A stretch of DNA of 64,000 nucleotides from Rubrobacter xylanophilus DSM 9941 (GCF_000014185.1 NC_008148.1:1840001-1904000), one strand, 5' to 3'. Counted from the first letter of the stretch, positions 1 through 8,934 are shown. Made by a program: numbers and translations. The notes: generated from the letters alone by a model not told the origin.

Positions 1-142
1 AGCTCTTCTCCTCCCTCAACCGCTCTACCAGGCTCGCCGGGTCCAGCAACCGCACCGGCTCGCGCGTCTCTTTGCCTCCGCGCTCGCCAACCTCACCGTC
101 GCGCATCTGGCCAACACCTCCGTTCGTCTCGCCGCGGAGCAC
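1..142 (-). CDS. 5' end of an unidentified gene (partial)
   Basis: An open frame starts with GTG at 142 and runs off the left edge of the window. It encodes about 47 charged residues (including RLLDPASLVERLREEK) with no domain I recognise. It lies about 30 bases downstream of the small gene ending at 174 and would be the third gene of that minus-strand group. An internal ATG about 12 codons in is another possible start. Coding status is uncertain because only the N-terminus is visible. Confidence 0.3.
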   Translation of the reverse strand, partial: MLRGETNGGVGQMRDGEVGERGGKETREPVRLLDPASLVERLREEKS

Positions 143-173
143 CCCCCGATGGGGACGCCCGCTCTACCGGGAT

Positions 174-392
174 CTACTGCCTCTTCCCGGTCTCCCCCAA
201 GATGGCGAAGACCTCCTCTATGAGGGCCCGCCGCTTGTCGGGCGGCAGGTCCTTCGGGTGGATGGTCTGCCTCTCGCTCTGCAGCCCGCGCTGCCTGGCC
301 TCCTCCGAGAGGTAGCGGTCGATAACCGCCACGACGGCGTCGACCTTCGCGCGCGGCAGCCTGTCGCCGCCGCCGAAGAGCTTGTTCCACAT
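174..392 (-). CDS. small conserved-looking hypothetical protein
   Basis: A 72-residue protein of unknown function. I chose the ATG at 392 because a near-perfect Shine-Dalgarno (GGAGGAGGTGAT) sits just before it; an upstream TTG would put that site inside the gene. The product is soluble and mostly helical in appearance, with many Arg, Glu and Leu and no Cys, signal peptide or membrane segment. It follows the gene ending at 423 by 30 bases, so the two are probably co-transcribed from the AT-rich promoter near 870-900. Function not recognised. Confidence 0.6.
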   Translation of the reverse strand: MWNKLFGGGDRLPRAKVDAVVAVIDRYLSEEARQRGLQSERQTIHPKDLPPDKRRALIEEVFAILGETGKRQ

Positions 393-422
393 CGCGATCA
401 CCTCCTCCAAGCGCTGTCGTTC

Positions 423-854
423 TTACCGCGCGGCGTCGCGCCGGTGGCCCGAGAGCGGCTCTACCAGGGGGAGAGCGGGGGCACCCAGACAGCGCAGATA
501 GTCCAGGAAGTTCTCCCGCGGCATAACGTTCGGCGCCCCGGTCCCGCCGCGGCCCGGTACGGGGTCCAGCGCCACCCAACCGACGCCGGCGCCGGACCCG
601 GAGAGCAGGGAGATCATCTCCTCCGGAGAACACGCCCTGACGTGCCACCCGCCCCCCGGCGCCTCCGCGAAGAGGTACCCGCGGGCCGCCCAGCCCGCGG
701 AGAAGACGGGAAGCGCCTCCCCCCTCCCCACCAGCGGCACCCGGAGCAACTCCAGCCCCGCACCGTCGCGCCGGGCCACCACGTGGTGCACCGGCGCCCG
801 ACGCACCGCCGAAACGAGGTCCCCATCACGCTCCTCCATCGAACCCGCGGCCAT
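423..854 (-). CDS. hypothetical protein, possibly SseB-like
   Basis: A 143-residue protein. The ATG at 854 is preferred over the one at 878 because GAGGGAG lies six bases upstream of it. The middle (ARGYLFAEAPGGGWHVRACS, then a Ser-Gly-rich turn and WVALDPVP) recalls the SseB N-terminal / enhanced-serine-sensitivity fold, in which a value is read from a table-like domain; this is a weak impression, not an assignment. No membrane segment or metal motif is seen. It is the first gene of a minus-strand pair. Confidence 0.55.
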   Translation of the reverse strand: MAAGSMEERDGDLVSAVRRAPVHHVVARRDGAGLELLRVPLVGRGEALPVFSAGWAARGYLFAEAPGGGWHVRACSPEEMISLLSGSGAGVGWVALDPVPGRGGTGAPNVMPRENFLDYLRCLGAPALPLVEPLSGHRRDAAR

Positions 855-867
855 GCAGACTCCCTCA

Positions 868-900
868 TAGATATCCATACTGTATGTATGTTATTATCTC
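868..900 (-). promoter_or_regulatory. AT-rich promoter island with CATAC-T-GTATG dyad
   Basis: Within GC-rich surroundings this short AT-rich block contains CATACTGTATG, a perfect 5-bp inverted repeat around one base, followed by a second GTATG. It lies just upstream of the minus-strand gene starting at 854 and about 125 bases before the plus-strand gene at 1024, so it could serve either or both. Related TAC/GTA dyads recur upstream of other genes in the first 15 kb. Confidence 0.4.
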
Positions 901-1023
901 GGGCGTGCAGGTCAAGAGGAGAGACGGGGCGGGGCCTGAGGCATACCGGCGGAGGCGGACCGCGAGGGCTGCGGGCGACCCGTCCGGGGAGAGCAGTTCG
1001 GTGGAAGCTGGAGAGCGGAGGAG

Positions 1024-2214
1024 ATGATGTCGGCGCGAGCTCGGGCGGCGAGGCGGGGAGGTTTCTTCGAGGGCCCTTACGGCAGGTACCTCTTGCCCGG
1101 GGTCATCCTGCAGTCGGTCCTGATCGGCGGGGGGTACGCCACGGGCAGGGAGATCGTCGAGTTCGGGGCCAAGTACGGGGCGTTCGGCTGGGTCGCCGGC
1201 CTGACCATCTTCGCCGGCTTCTCGATCATGGCGTTCCTCATGTTCGAGGTGGCCCGCCGCTTCCGGGCCTTCGACTACCGCAGCCTGCTGAAGTGCCTGA
1301 TCGGCCCGCTGTACCCGCTGTTCGACGTGGTCTACATCCTGCTGGCGATCCTCATCATCGCGATCATGGCGGCGGCCACCGGCGAGATCCTGAACCTCAC
1401 GCTCGGCTTCAACTACTGGGTCGGCGTGGTCCTCATAATCGTCGCCGTGGGCGTCCTGAACTTCTACGGCGAGGGGCTGATCGAACGCTTCAAGAGCGTC
1501 GGCACGGCCCTGCTGTACCTGGGGTACATCACCTTCGCGACCCTGGTGATCACCCGGAACTGGGACGGGATCGTGGCCACGCTGGGCTCCGGCGACCACT
1601 CGCTCCAACCCGGAGCGACCCTGCCGGTCGTGGTCTGGACCGGCATCCTCTACGTCGGCTACAACCTCGCGGTCTACCCCGCGGCGCTGTTCACCGTGCG
1701 CCGCCAGACCCGCCTGCGCGAGACGCTCGGGGCTGGTCTGCTGGCCGGGTTCCTCATGACGCTCCCGTGGTTTCTGACGTACTTCGCGCTGATGGGCTTC
1801 TACCCCCGCGAAGAGATCTTCGGGGCGTCCGTGCCGTGGCTGGAGATGCTCGGCGGGTACGGCGTCTGGATGGTGGTCTTGTTCGGCGTCGTGGTGGGCT
1901 GGACCCTCGTCGAGACGGCGACCGGCATGATCTACGCGCTCGTGGCCCGCATCGACCAGAACCTCGTGGACGTCGGGCGGCAGCCGATGAGCCGGCGCAC
2001 CAGCGGGATCATCGCCGTCGTCACGCTGCTGCTCGCGCTCGCGCTGGCCCAGGTGGGGATCATCGACCTCATCGCGAAGGGCTACACCGCCATGGGCTAC
2101 GCGATGATCGCGGTCTTCGCCGTCCCCCTGCTCGTCCGCGGCACGTACCTGATCGCAACGGGCAAGGGACGCGGCGCCACCGAGCCCGTCGAGCGGCTGC
2201 CCGAGAGGGCCTGA
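1024..2214 (+). CDS. YkvI-family membrane transporter
   Basis: A 396-residue polytopic membrane protein with about ten hydrophobic segments from residue 25 onward. The opening LPGVILQSVLIGGGYATGRE, with its Gly-Gly-Gly-Tyr turn in the first helix, is typical of the uncharacterised YkvI family (APC/LeuT-like fold), presumed secondary transporters of amino acids or related organic solutes. The start ATG at 1024 follows GGAGGAG directly; the second ATG at 1027 is equally possible. The downstream amino-acid oxidase gene in the same orientation suggests uptake plus oxidation of an amino acid. The substrate is unknown. Confidence 0.8.
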   Translation: MMSARARAARRGGFFEGPYGRYLLPGVILQSVLIGGGYATGREIVEFGAKYGAFGWVAGLTIFAGFSIMAFLMFEVARRFRAFDYRSLLKCLIGPLYPLFDVVYILLAILIIAIMAAATGEILNLTLGFNYWVGVVLIIVAVGVLNFYGEGLIERFKSVGTALLYLGYITFATLVITRNWDGIVATLGSGDHSLQPGATLPVVVWTGILYVGYNLAVYPAALFTVRRQTRLRETLGAGLLAGFLMTLPWFLTYFALMGFYPREEIFGASVPWLEMLGGYGVWMVVLFGVVVGWTLVETATGMIYALVARIDQNLVDVGRQPMSRRTSGIIAVVTLLLALALAQVGIIDLIAKGYTAMGYAMIAVFAVPLLVRGTYLIATGKGRGATEPVERLPERA

Positions 2215-2285
2215 GGTTTGCCGGTCGCGCCGGCGGGCCGCCCGGAGACTCGGCGGCACCAAAGCCAAGACTACGGAGGTTCCAC

Positions 2286-2384
2286 ATGGCTTTTCGGCTC
2301 AAGGTTGCTCTAAGGCTCAGGCCCTGCGCGCGAGCGCAGAACCGGCGCGAAGAGAAGACGCGGGCCACCGGGAGCGGGCTGTGA
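2286..2384 (+). CDS. possible 32-residue leader peptide coupled to the oxidase gene
   Basis: A short frame begins at ATG 2286 behind a good Shine-Dalgarno (ACGGAGG). It encodes a very basic peptide with about ten Arg or Lys in 32 residues. Its TGA stop overlaps the GTG start of the FAD oxidase (GTGA at 2381-2384). The oxidase itself has no convincing ribosome site, so translation of this leader probably delivers ribosomes to it. Coding is supported only by the ribosome site and the overlap; it could also be a non-conserved coupling frame. Confidence 0.4.
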   Translation: MAFRLKVALRLRPCARAQNRREEKTRATGSGL

Positions 2385-3640
2385 CGGCCTCCCCCGCCTC
2401 CCGCCCAGGGCACGTCGCGGTCGTCGGCGCCGGGATGCCCGGACTGGCCACCGCCTGGTTCCTGCAGGAGCGAGGCGTGCGGGTCACGGTCCTCGAGAGG
2501 GAGCGGGTCGCGGCGGGGTCGTCGTGGGGGAACGCGGGCTGGCTCTCCCCCGCGCTCACCGTGCCGCTCCCCGAGCCGGCGGTGCTCAGGTACGGCCTGC
2601 GGGCGGCGCTGGACCCGGCCTCCCCCCTCTACATCCCCCCGCGGGCCGACCTCCGCCTCCTGCGGTTCCTCCTCGGATTCGCCCGCCACTGCACGGCCCG
2701 CCGCTGGAGGGTCGCCATGAGCGCCTACGCGCCGGTGAACCGGCGGGCGCTCGAGGCCTTCGACGCCCTCGCGGACGGCGGCGTCGCCGAGCCGGTGCGC
2801 GAGGCGGAGCCGTTCCTGGCCTGCCACGTCTCCACCGCGGACCAGAAGGCCCTGCTCGAGGAGCTGCGCCACGTCGAGGCCGCCGGGCAGGAGGTCGAGT
2901 ACGAGCCGCTCACCGGCGCCGAGGCCCGCGAGCTGGAGCCGGCGCTCTCCGAGGCGGTCGTGGCCGCGGTCCGCATCCGCGGCCAGCGGTTCATCAACCC
3001 CGGCCGGTACCTGCGGGCGCTCGCCGAAGCCGTCCGCGACCGCGGGGGCGACCTCCGCGAGGGCGTGAGCGTGCGCGAGGTCCGGGACGAGGGCATGCGG
3101 GTGGCCGTGGAGGCGGCGAGCGGCGAGGCGCTCCGCTTCGACGCCGTGGTGCTGGCCAACGGCGCGTGGCTGAACCGCCTCGCCCGCCGCTTCGGCGTCC
3201 GCACCATCGTGCAGGCCGGCCGCGGCTACAGCTTCAGCGTTCCGGTAGAGCAGATGCCCTCGGGGCCCGTCTACTTCCCGGCCCAGCGCGTGGCCTGCAC
3301 GCCGCTCGGCGACCGGCTGAGGGTCGCCGGGATGATGGAGTTCCGGGCGCCGGAGGAGCCGCTCGACCCCCGCCGCATCGCGGCGATCGTCGCCGCCGTC
3401 CGCCCGCTGCTGCGCGGCGCCGCCTTCGACGACCGCGCCGACGAGTGGGTGGGATCGCGGCCCTGCACCCCGGACGGGCTGCCCCTCATCGGCCCGACGG
3501 CCTCGCCACGGGTCTTCGTGGCGGGCGGGCACGGCATGTGGGGCATCGCCCTCGGCCCGCTCACCGGGGAGCTGCTCGCCGAGGCGATCGCGACCGGCCG
3601 CACCCCCGCCGAGCTCACCCCGTTCCACCCCCTCCGCTGA
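2381..3640 (+). CDS. FAD-dependent D-amino-acid/glycine oxidase family (DadA-like)
   Basis: A 419-residue DAO-family flavoprotein. The N-terminal dinucleotide-binding motif VVGAGMPGLATAWFL is followed by the acidic residue at the end of beta-2 (VLERE). The SSWGNAGWLSPA segment after it matches the DadA subgroup. The C-terminus has the second FAD contact (RPCTPDGLPLIGPT, then GGHGMWGIALGPLTG). The family oxidatively deaminates D-amino acids or glycine-type substrates. GTG start overlaps the stop of the small upstream frame. It pairs with the YkvI-like transporter. The exact substrate cannot be read from the sequence. Confidence 0.85.
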   Translation: MTASPASRPGHVAVVGAGMPGLATAWFLQERGVRVTVLERERVAAGSSWGNAGWLSPALTVPLPEPAVLRYGLRAALDPASPLYIPPRADLRLLRFLLGFARHCTARRWRVAMSAYAPVNRRALEAFDALADGGVAEPVREAEPFLACHVSTADQKALLEELRHVEAAGQEVEYEPLTGAEARELEPALSEAVVAAVRIRGQRFINPGRYLRALAEAVRDRGGDLREGVSVREVRDEGMRVAVEAASGEALRFDAVVLANGAWLNRLARRFGVRTIVQAGRGYSFSVPVEQMPSGPVYFPAQRVACTPLGDRLRVAGMMEFRAPEEPLDPRRIAAIVAAVRPLLRGAAFDDRADEWVGSRPCTPDGLPLIGPTASPRVFVAGGHGMWGIALGPLTGELLAEAIATGRTPAELTPFHPLR

Positions 3641-3782
3641 AGACCCCCGGCGCGAGCAGCGCGAACGCCCCGAACCGCAAGACGGAACACCGGAGCGTTC
3701 GCGCCATGCCCCCTGCCTCCGGTTCCCCCGCCCCGTAACCCCGGCGCCCGAGGCGCCCCCACCTCCTTGAGTTCCCGGCCTC

Positions 3783-3822
3783 CCGTATTAATATACATAC
3801 AGTACGTATATATGTAGAGCGG
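3783..3822 (+). promoter_or_regulatory. AT-rich promoter island upstream of the stress-protein gene
   Basis: A strongly AT-rich block of about 35 bases with ATACATACAGTACGTATA, containing the overlapping dyads TAC-N-GTA and TATA-like stretches. It lies about 70 bases before the universal stress protein start. It resembles the block at 868-900 (shared CATAC/GTA elements), which suggests a common promoter class or shared operator. The remaining 3641-3782 shows no gene. Confidence 0.4.
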
Positions 3823-3887
3823 GGCTGCCGGGCGGCGTGCGCCGCCCTGGGCGGCCCGGGTTTTGCGAGAGGAGGTTTGAGGGATCC

Positions 3888-4436
3888 ATGTCGACGAGGA
3901 GTGATCCGGGGGGCGGGAGGATCCTGCTCGCCACCGACGGCTCGGAGGCGGCCGACCTCGCCGCCCGGGCGGCGATCGAGCTCGCCGAGGGCGCGGGCTT
4001 CGAGCTGCACGTGGTCTACGTCGACCCGCTGCCCGGCTTCCTGACGGAGGGGCATAGCAGCAGGGTGGGCTACGACCGCGCCCTGTACGAGGAAATCGTA
4101 GAGGAATCCCGGCAGAAGCTGCGGCAACTGACGTGGCGGGTAAAGGCCGCCGGCGGGACCGTCGCCGGCTCGCACCTCGGGCTGAGAGGTGTGGTCGAGG
4201 AGATAGTCGCGCTGGCGGACGAGATCGGCGCCGACCTCGTCGTCGTGGGGAGCCGGGGCCGCGGGCGCATGAGGAGGGCCCTGGCGGGCAGCGTCTCCGG
4301 CGCGGTCGTCCGCCGGGCCCGCTGCCCGGTGATGGTGGTGCCCTCGCGCAAGGCAACTGGCGGCCTCATGGCCCGGGTACGCGGGTGGCTGCGGTCTCGC
4401 AAGGGAACGCCCGGAGAGGTCGCCACGCGCGGCTGA
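3888..4436 (+). CDS. universal stress protein (UspA family)
   Basis: A 182-residue single-domain Usp. It opens with ILLATDGSEAA, the first strand and Asp of the ATP-binding site. It ends with the nucleotide-binding signature VVVGSRGRGRMRRALAGSVS followed by CPVMVVP, i.e. the G-2x-G-9x-G-S pattern of ATP-binding Usps. About 30 basic residues (GGLMARVRGWLRSRKG) extend the usual C-terminus. ATG 3888 is chosen for the GAGAGGAGG site upstream. Cytosolic; the AT-rich promoter before it suggests independent expression. Confidence 0.88.
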   Translation: MSTRSDPGGGRILLATDGSEAADLAARAAIELAEGAGFELHVVYVDPLPGFLTEGHSSRVGYDRALYEEIVEESRQKLRQLTWRVKAAGGTVAGSHLGLRGVVEEIVALADEIGADLVVVGSRGRGRMRRALAGSVSGAVVRRARCPVMVVPSRKATGGLMARVRGWLRSRKGTPGEVATRG

Positions 4437-4467
4437 GGTCAGGAGGTGCCTGCCCTGCGCGCCTCAG

Positions 4468-4950
4468 CTACCGCCCGCTCGCTATCGGCGCCGTCGCCGC
4501 CCGGGCGACGATCCGCGGTCCGGTCTTTGCGGTGTAAGGGTCCAGGGTCACGATGGCGTCCCCGGCGATGACCGCATCCCGGGCGGGCAGGTGCAGCGCA
4601 CAGTGGCCAGGGCGTGCCCCGGCGTGAAGACCACCCTGGGAGAACCGGGCACCGGGAGGATCAGGCCCTCCCGGTACCGCCCGGGTCTCTCCAGGGGTCT
4701 CGGCCACCACGCCCGGTTGCGCAGGAAGGAGGCGACCATCGGCGCCGCACGAAACCGGGTGGCGAAGTAGTAGGAGCGCGGCCGCTCATGCGCGTACCGG
4801 CGCGGGTTTCGGGCAAGCGGCACGTCGTTCTCGTGCACCCAGACCGGCACGCCGAGCTCCGTGCGTGCGCGTCCGGCGAAGCCCAGGTGGTCGAAATGGG
4901 CGCGCGTGAGCACGACCGCCTCGATGTCAGAGAGCCGGCGGTTTAGGATA
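4468..4950 (-). pseudogene. metallo-beta-lactamase-fold hydrolase remnant, frameshifted and 5'-truncated
   Basis: One frame (about 4946 down to 4600) carries LTRAHFDHLGFAGRAR, a degenerate MBL metal motif (the first two His of HxHxDH are not intact), and runs to VVFTPGHAL. The continuation of the family pattern (GHCALHLPARDAVIAGDAIV, then DPYTAKTGPRIVARAAT) sits in the next frame, so there is a single frameshift near 4600-4640. The N-terminal sheet is missing; upstream DNA is low-complexity Pro/Arg-rich sequence. No intact reading frame remains, so I treat it as decayed. Confidence 0.7.
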
Positions 4951-5084
4951 ACCAGCCTCAGGGCCCCAAGGGAGGGGCGAGGGTTGGGGCGGCGAGCTCT
5001 CGGCTTCCCTGGGCCATGCCCGTCTTCCCGGGCGCGCCGGGGCGCTTCGAGGCGCGGGCCGCCGGAAGACCGTCTGCAAGTCCC

Positions 5085-5996
5085 CTAGGTGCCCCTTCCG
5101 CACCTTCGTCCCGGCGGCACCGGGTCGCGGGGTCGCTTCTCCCCGGCTCTCTCGCCCACGGGCGCTTCGGGCTTGCGCGGACGCAAGGCCCGGAAGGCGA
5201 GCAGGACGGCAAACGGCACGACGGCTGCTATCAACGCTGCGTCCGGGACCGCACTGCCCACCGAACCCAGCCGCTTTTCGGCGGCAAAGGCGAGGCCGGT
5301 GGCGCCCCCAGACTCGTAGAGGCCCGAGAGGGCCGAGGTCCCCTCGTAAGCGATGAACGTCACGCCGAGCAGGACGAACATCGCCCCAGAGATGAGGTTG
5401 GTGGTGTGCACGCGGAGCCGGCCGAGCCGGAGCTCTCCGCCGCGGAGCCAGCGGCGGCCTCCGAGGTCGAGGCGGTCCCAGAGCAGGGCCATGAGGAAGA
5501 GCGGCGCGGCCATGCCGAGGGCGTACACGGCGAGCAGGGTCGCTCCTCGCAGCGCGCCCCCCGAGGCGGCCGCGACGGTTAGGATGGCGCCCAGGATAGG
5601 CCCGGAGCAGAAGCCCGCGAAACCGTAGACCGCGCCGAGCGCGAAGACCGAACCGGCGGAGTCGCCCCTTATCCTCCCCCGCAACCGCTCCAGGGCCCCG
5701 ATGGAGAACCCGCGCCCGAGCAGGATCGCGGCGCCGAGCACCATGAGGACAAGCCCGGAGACGGTAATGAGCGCGGATCTCTGGCCGTAGAAGAGCGCGC
5801 TCACCGTCGAGATCCCCGTCCCGAGCGGCACCAGCGTCGCCGCAAGCCCCAGGTAGAACACCCCGGTCTTCTTCGCCAGCTCCCCCCGGCTGCCGAAGGC
5901 GTAGGCGAAGAAAGCCGGGAGGAGCAGGGCGCTGCACGGGCTCAGGAGCGAGAGCATCCCGCCGAAGAACGCCGCCAGGTAGGACGCCTCAACCAC
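5085..5996 (-). CDS. ccdA: CcdA/DsbD-type transmembrane thiol-disulfide carrier
   Basis: A 303-residue membrane protein with six or more hydrophobic segments. Both redox cysteines of the CcdA family are present: one in the first helix (SPCSALLLP) and one in the fourth (AGFCSGPILGA). The family passes reducing equivalents from cytosolic thioredoxin to extracytoplasmic proteins. The GTG start at 5996 overlaps the 3' end of the upstream DsbA-like gene by eight bases, indicating translational coupling and a shared job in thiol exchange. The C-terminal ~50 residues are a charged tail (RPRKPEAPVGERAGEKRPRD) unlike most CcdA proteins. Confidence 0.85.
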   Translation of the reverse strand: MVEASYLAAFFGGMLSLLSPCSALLLPAFFAYAFGSRGELAKKTGVFYLGLAATLVPLGTGISTVSALFYGQRSALITVSGLVLMVLGAAILLGRGFSIGALERLRGRIRGDSAGSVFALGAVYGFAGFCSGPILGAILTVAAASGGALRGATLLAVYALGMAAPLFLMALLWDRLDLGGRRWLRGGELRLGRLRVHTTNLISGAMFVLLGVTFIAYEGTSALSGLYESGGATGLAFAAEKRLGSVGSAVPDAALIAAVVPFAVLLAFRALRPRKPEAPVGERAGEKRPRDPVPPGRRCGRGT

Positions 5997-6681
5997 CCTG
6001 GGCCTCCCTCTCCGCCTTCTCGATGGCCTTCTCGAAGACCTCCTGCGGCTGCGCCCCGACGACCACTTTCCCGTTGATGACGAACGTGGGGGTGCCGGCC
6101 ACGCCCCGCCGCTGGCCCTCCCGGAAGTCCCGGGCCACCGCCGCCTCGTAGCGCCCGCTCTTCAGATCCTCCTCGAATCGCTCCACGTCCAGCCCGGCCT
6201 TCTTCGCGAACTTGATGAGGTTTGCGTCCGAGAATCCCCCGCTGTTGACGGGCTTCTGGTTCTCGTAGAGGAGGTCGTGGTACTCCCAGAACCTCCCCTG
6301 AGCCTGCGCCGCCCGGGCCGCGAGGGCGGCGTTCACCGACTCCTGGCCCAGGTAGGGGAAGTCCCGCCACTCTATCCTGAGCGTCCCGCTCTCGACGTAC
6401 TTCTCGACCAGCTTCGGCTGGACCTCACGGGCGTACTCTCCGCAGTACGGACACTGGAAGTCGGCGTACTCCACCATGACGACCGGCGCGTCCTCCCTTC
6501 CGAGGCTCGGCGCCGGAAGGCGCTCGCCACCTCCCGGAGGGGACTCGCCGGCGCCCCGGTCCGCCGGGCCCAGAAGGTACAGAGCCATCGCCCCCGCCAG
6601 CAACGCCGCGCCGAGCAGCGCGGCGAGCAGCGGCCACCCCGCCTTCCCGTCAGCGTTCTTTGCAGGATCCTTGGCGTTCAA
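5989..6681 (-). CDS. membrane-anchored DsbA-family thioredoxin-fold protein
   Basis: About 230 residues from a TTG start at 6681, preceded by GGAGGGAG. There is one N-terminal membrane anchor (LLAALLGAALLAGAMALYLL, near residue 15), a Pro/Gly linker, and a Thioredoxin_4/DsbA domain with active site FQCPYCGEY. The cis-Pro loop is AGTPTFVINGKVVVGAQP. This is the BdbD/DsbA-like layout of Gram-positive bacteria: an extracytoplasmic oxidoreductase tethered to the membrane. It overlaps the ccdA gene, so CcdA is the likely electron partner. Confidence 0.85.
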   Translation of the reverse strand: MNAKDPAKNADGKAGWPLLAALLGAALLAGAMALYLLGPADRGAGESPPGGGERLPAPSLGREDAPVVMVEYADFQCPYCGEYAREVQPKLVEKYVESGTLRIEWRDFPYLGQESVNAALAARAAQAQGRFWEYHDLLYENQKPVNSGGFSDANLIKFAKKAGLDVERFEEDLKSGRYEAAVARDFREGQRRGVAGTPTFVINGKVVVGAQPQEVFEKAIEKAEREAQGG

Positions 6682-6734
6682 GGGTTCTCTCCCTCCAGCG
6701 TCTCCACCTGGTTTTCCCGACCGCGAAGGCGCTG

Positions 6735-8444
6735 CTAACCGCCCCCGCCCTGCTCCGGCTCGTAGGGAGCCAGTTCCTTGTAGGTGACGCGGCGAAAGAT
6801 GCCGTCGTAGAGGACCTCGCCGTCTCGGGTCACCGTCTTGTAGACGACCCACCGCGTGGTGAGCCTGCCTTCTGTGTCCTCGCCGCTGAAGACCTTCTCC
6901 GAGCGCATGGCGACCTCCTTGCCCGTCGGGCGGCCCCAGATGCATGCGTGGTTGTACCCGTCCCCGCCCTGCCACTGCTCGATCAGGATGTAACCCCCGG
7001 TATTGTTCCGGAACCTGAGGTCCAGGGCGCCGAACCAGACGGTCGTGTCGAAGCCAGGCCTGATGTAGGGCAGCTCGGCGTAGTGCGGGTGGGCCTCCAC
7101 GATCTCCAGGCCGGCGAGGTTGGCGGCCATGTAGAGGGTCGAGGAGACCTGCGAGAGCCCGCCGCCCTCGGCGTACTCGACCCTCCCGTTCTCGATAACC
7201 TTGGCCTCCTCGTAGTCGAGCGGCTCGGTGATTGCGTTGTAAGAGAAGGTCTCGCCCGGCGCGACCGCCGTACCGTTCAGGGCGTCGGACGCCCGCTGCA
7301 TGTTGATGCGCCTGCCGGGATCGGTGTCCCACGTATAGTCGGTCTTGTACTCGCCAAGCACCGCGGTGGGCCTCAGCCTCTCGGCCTCGGCGGTGGTGAG
7401 GTCGGGCTCGTCTGCCGCCACGGGCACCCGGTACTCGCGCTCGCCCGCGAAGAGGCCGGAGGAGATCCGGTCGAGGAGCTCCTCGACCTCCACCCGGCGA
7501 CCGGCTCTGCCGGGGATTACGGAGACCCCCGCACCGTCCAGGGAGTACGATGCCTCGGTGGGCTCCACGTCGAGGGCCGCCCGCACCTCCGCGAGGTTCG
7601 CCAGCATCGCCTCCCGGTCGAGGGACACCCGGAGCGCGCCGCCGCGCGGCGCGATGTCGAGCGACGCCCCGACGGCCGCGGGTGGGACGGTCCAGCGCCG
7701 TTCCCCATGGACGAGGGTGAGACCTCCACTCATTGCCCGCCGCGCCTCGCGGGCGGCCTCTCGCGCCTCGGCCGTGGAGATCTCCGGCCGGAGCACCTCC
7801 CCCGCCAACCTCGCCTCGCCGCTCATCCGCCGGACGGCGCGCTCGATGTTCCCGGCCGTGGCGGCGACGTCCAGCCGGTAGCCGTCCCGAGCCTCGACGA
7901 CCTCCGCCCGCGCCCCCCTGACGACCACCGCGCCCTCGCGGGGGGCGGCGTCAAGCTTTTCGGCGAGCGCCTCCACCCGCTCCCCCAGCCTCTTCTCCTC
8001 GAGGTCCACCACGGGCGCGACGCGGACCCCGCCCACCGCCGCCCCGACCCTCTCGGAGAGCCGCTCCGCGACGCTGCCGCGACGGCCGACGGCGTAGGCC
8101 CTCTCCACCGTGGCGGCGATGTCGTAGCTCGCACCAAGCTCCTCGGTGGAGAAGGAGACGTCCCGCGGCCCGTCGAGCCGCACCCCCCGCAGCCCGGCAG
8201 CGTGGGCCCCGAGGGCCTCGCGGGCCTCCCCGGGCGTCTTCCCGCCCACCTCCACCTCACCGACCCGAACGCCGCCGTAGACCTCGCCGGCGTTGGCCCA
8301 GTGGTCCGCCGCCACGGCCACGGAGACCGCAGCGCAGAGCAGGATCGCGACCCCGCCGAATCCATACCGGCCCCGCCGGTGCGAGCTGCTCTCGCGTCCG
8401 GCTTCTGCTGTTCTGGCTCCCTTCTTCCGCCGAACCCCTGCCAT
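6735..8444 (-). CDS. VanW-family envelope protein
   Basis: About 569 residues from ATG 8444; a longer frame exists upstream but lacks a ribosome site. There is an Arg/Lys-rich cytosolic N-terminus and one membrane anchor (GGVAILLCAAVSVAVAA). Two repeated extracellular domains of the YoaR/putative peptidoglycan-binding type follow (VGGKTPGEAREAL-like). The C-terminal VanW domain (about residues 360-500) shows PGETFSYN and EGGGLSQVSSTLYMAANLAG. VanW proteins occur in envelope and glycopeptide-resistance contexts but have no proven activity. The tail ends in Gly residues. Confidence 0.85.
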   Translation of the reverse strand: MAGVRRKKGARTAEAGRESSSHRRGRYGFGGVAILLCAAVSVAVAADHWANAGEVYGGVRVGEVEVGGKTPGEAREALGAHAAGLRGVRLDGPRDVSFSTEELGASYDIAATVERAYAVGRRGSVAERLSERVGAAVGGVRVAPVVDLEEKRLGERVEALAEKLDAAPREGAVVVRGARAEVVEARDGYRLDVAATAGNIERAVRRMSGEARLAGEVLRPEISTAEAREAAREARRAMSGGLTLVHGERRWTVPPAAVGASLDIAPRGGALRVSLDREAMLANLAEVRAALDVEPTEASYSLDGAGVSVIPGRAGRRVEVEELLDRISSGLFAGEREYRVPVAADEPDLTTAEAERLRPTAVLGEYKTDYTWDTDPGRRINMQRASDALNGTAVAPGETFSYNAITEPLDYEEAKVIENGRVEYAEGGGLSQVSSTLYMAANLAGLEIVEAHPHYAELPYIRPGFDTTVWFGALDLRFRNNTGGYILIEQWQGGDGYNHACIWGRPTGKEVAMRSEKVFSGEDTEGRLTTRWVVYKTVTRDGEVLYDGIFRRVTYKELAPYEPEQGGGG

Positions 8445-8574
8445 GCTTCGTCCCCCCGTCGGACGAGGCTCGCGCCTCGTATGCCCCGCCCGAGCGCGCC
8501 CTCGAGCGAAGCGCCTTGCTACCCTGACAAAACGGACGCCGGGGGCGCAGGATGCGCCCCGCACAGGAGGACGC

Positions 8575-8934
8575 TCAGGTCCGGAAGACCTGCAAAAGCC
8601 TGGTCAGCGATGGCCCGGGCCGCGCGCGGTCCGGGCGGAAGATCGGGCGAGGCACGTCCTCGCGGGGTTTCTCCGCCACCACCACGAATCCTCGCTCGGG
8701 CCGCGGACGCCGCACACACCCCATGCCCTTGCCCAACAGAACGGCCACGGTCACGGCGCAGAGCCCGAGCCCGGTCTTCTTGATCGCGGCGCCGTGGCCG
8801 GGATCCCCGCCCCGCTTGGCAACGTAGACCGCACCGCCGATCACGGCGAGCGCCGCCCAGACCACCACGATCAGGACCAGAACCCTCAGCGCCGTCTTCC
8901 GTACCCCGAGCACCGCACCAACATGATACAACAA
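8575..8934 (-). CDS. small hypothetical membrane protein
   Basis: A 119-residue frame with two hydrophobic stretches (VLVLIVVVWAALAVIGGAVY and a second near residue 55) and a basic C-terminal tail. The GTG or ATG start is uncertain; the 8922-8934 ATG lies just downstream of an AT-rich promoter-like block. No family recognised. Composition is consistent with coding on this strand, but the gene has no other support. Confidence 0.45.
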   Translation of the reverse strand: MLYHVGAVLGVRKTALRVLVLIVVVWAALAVIGGAVYVAKRGGDPGHGAAIKKTGLGLCAVTVAVLLGKGMGCVRRPRPERGFVVVAEKPREDVPRPIFRPDRARPGPSLTRLLQVFRT

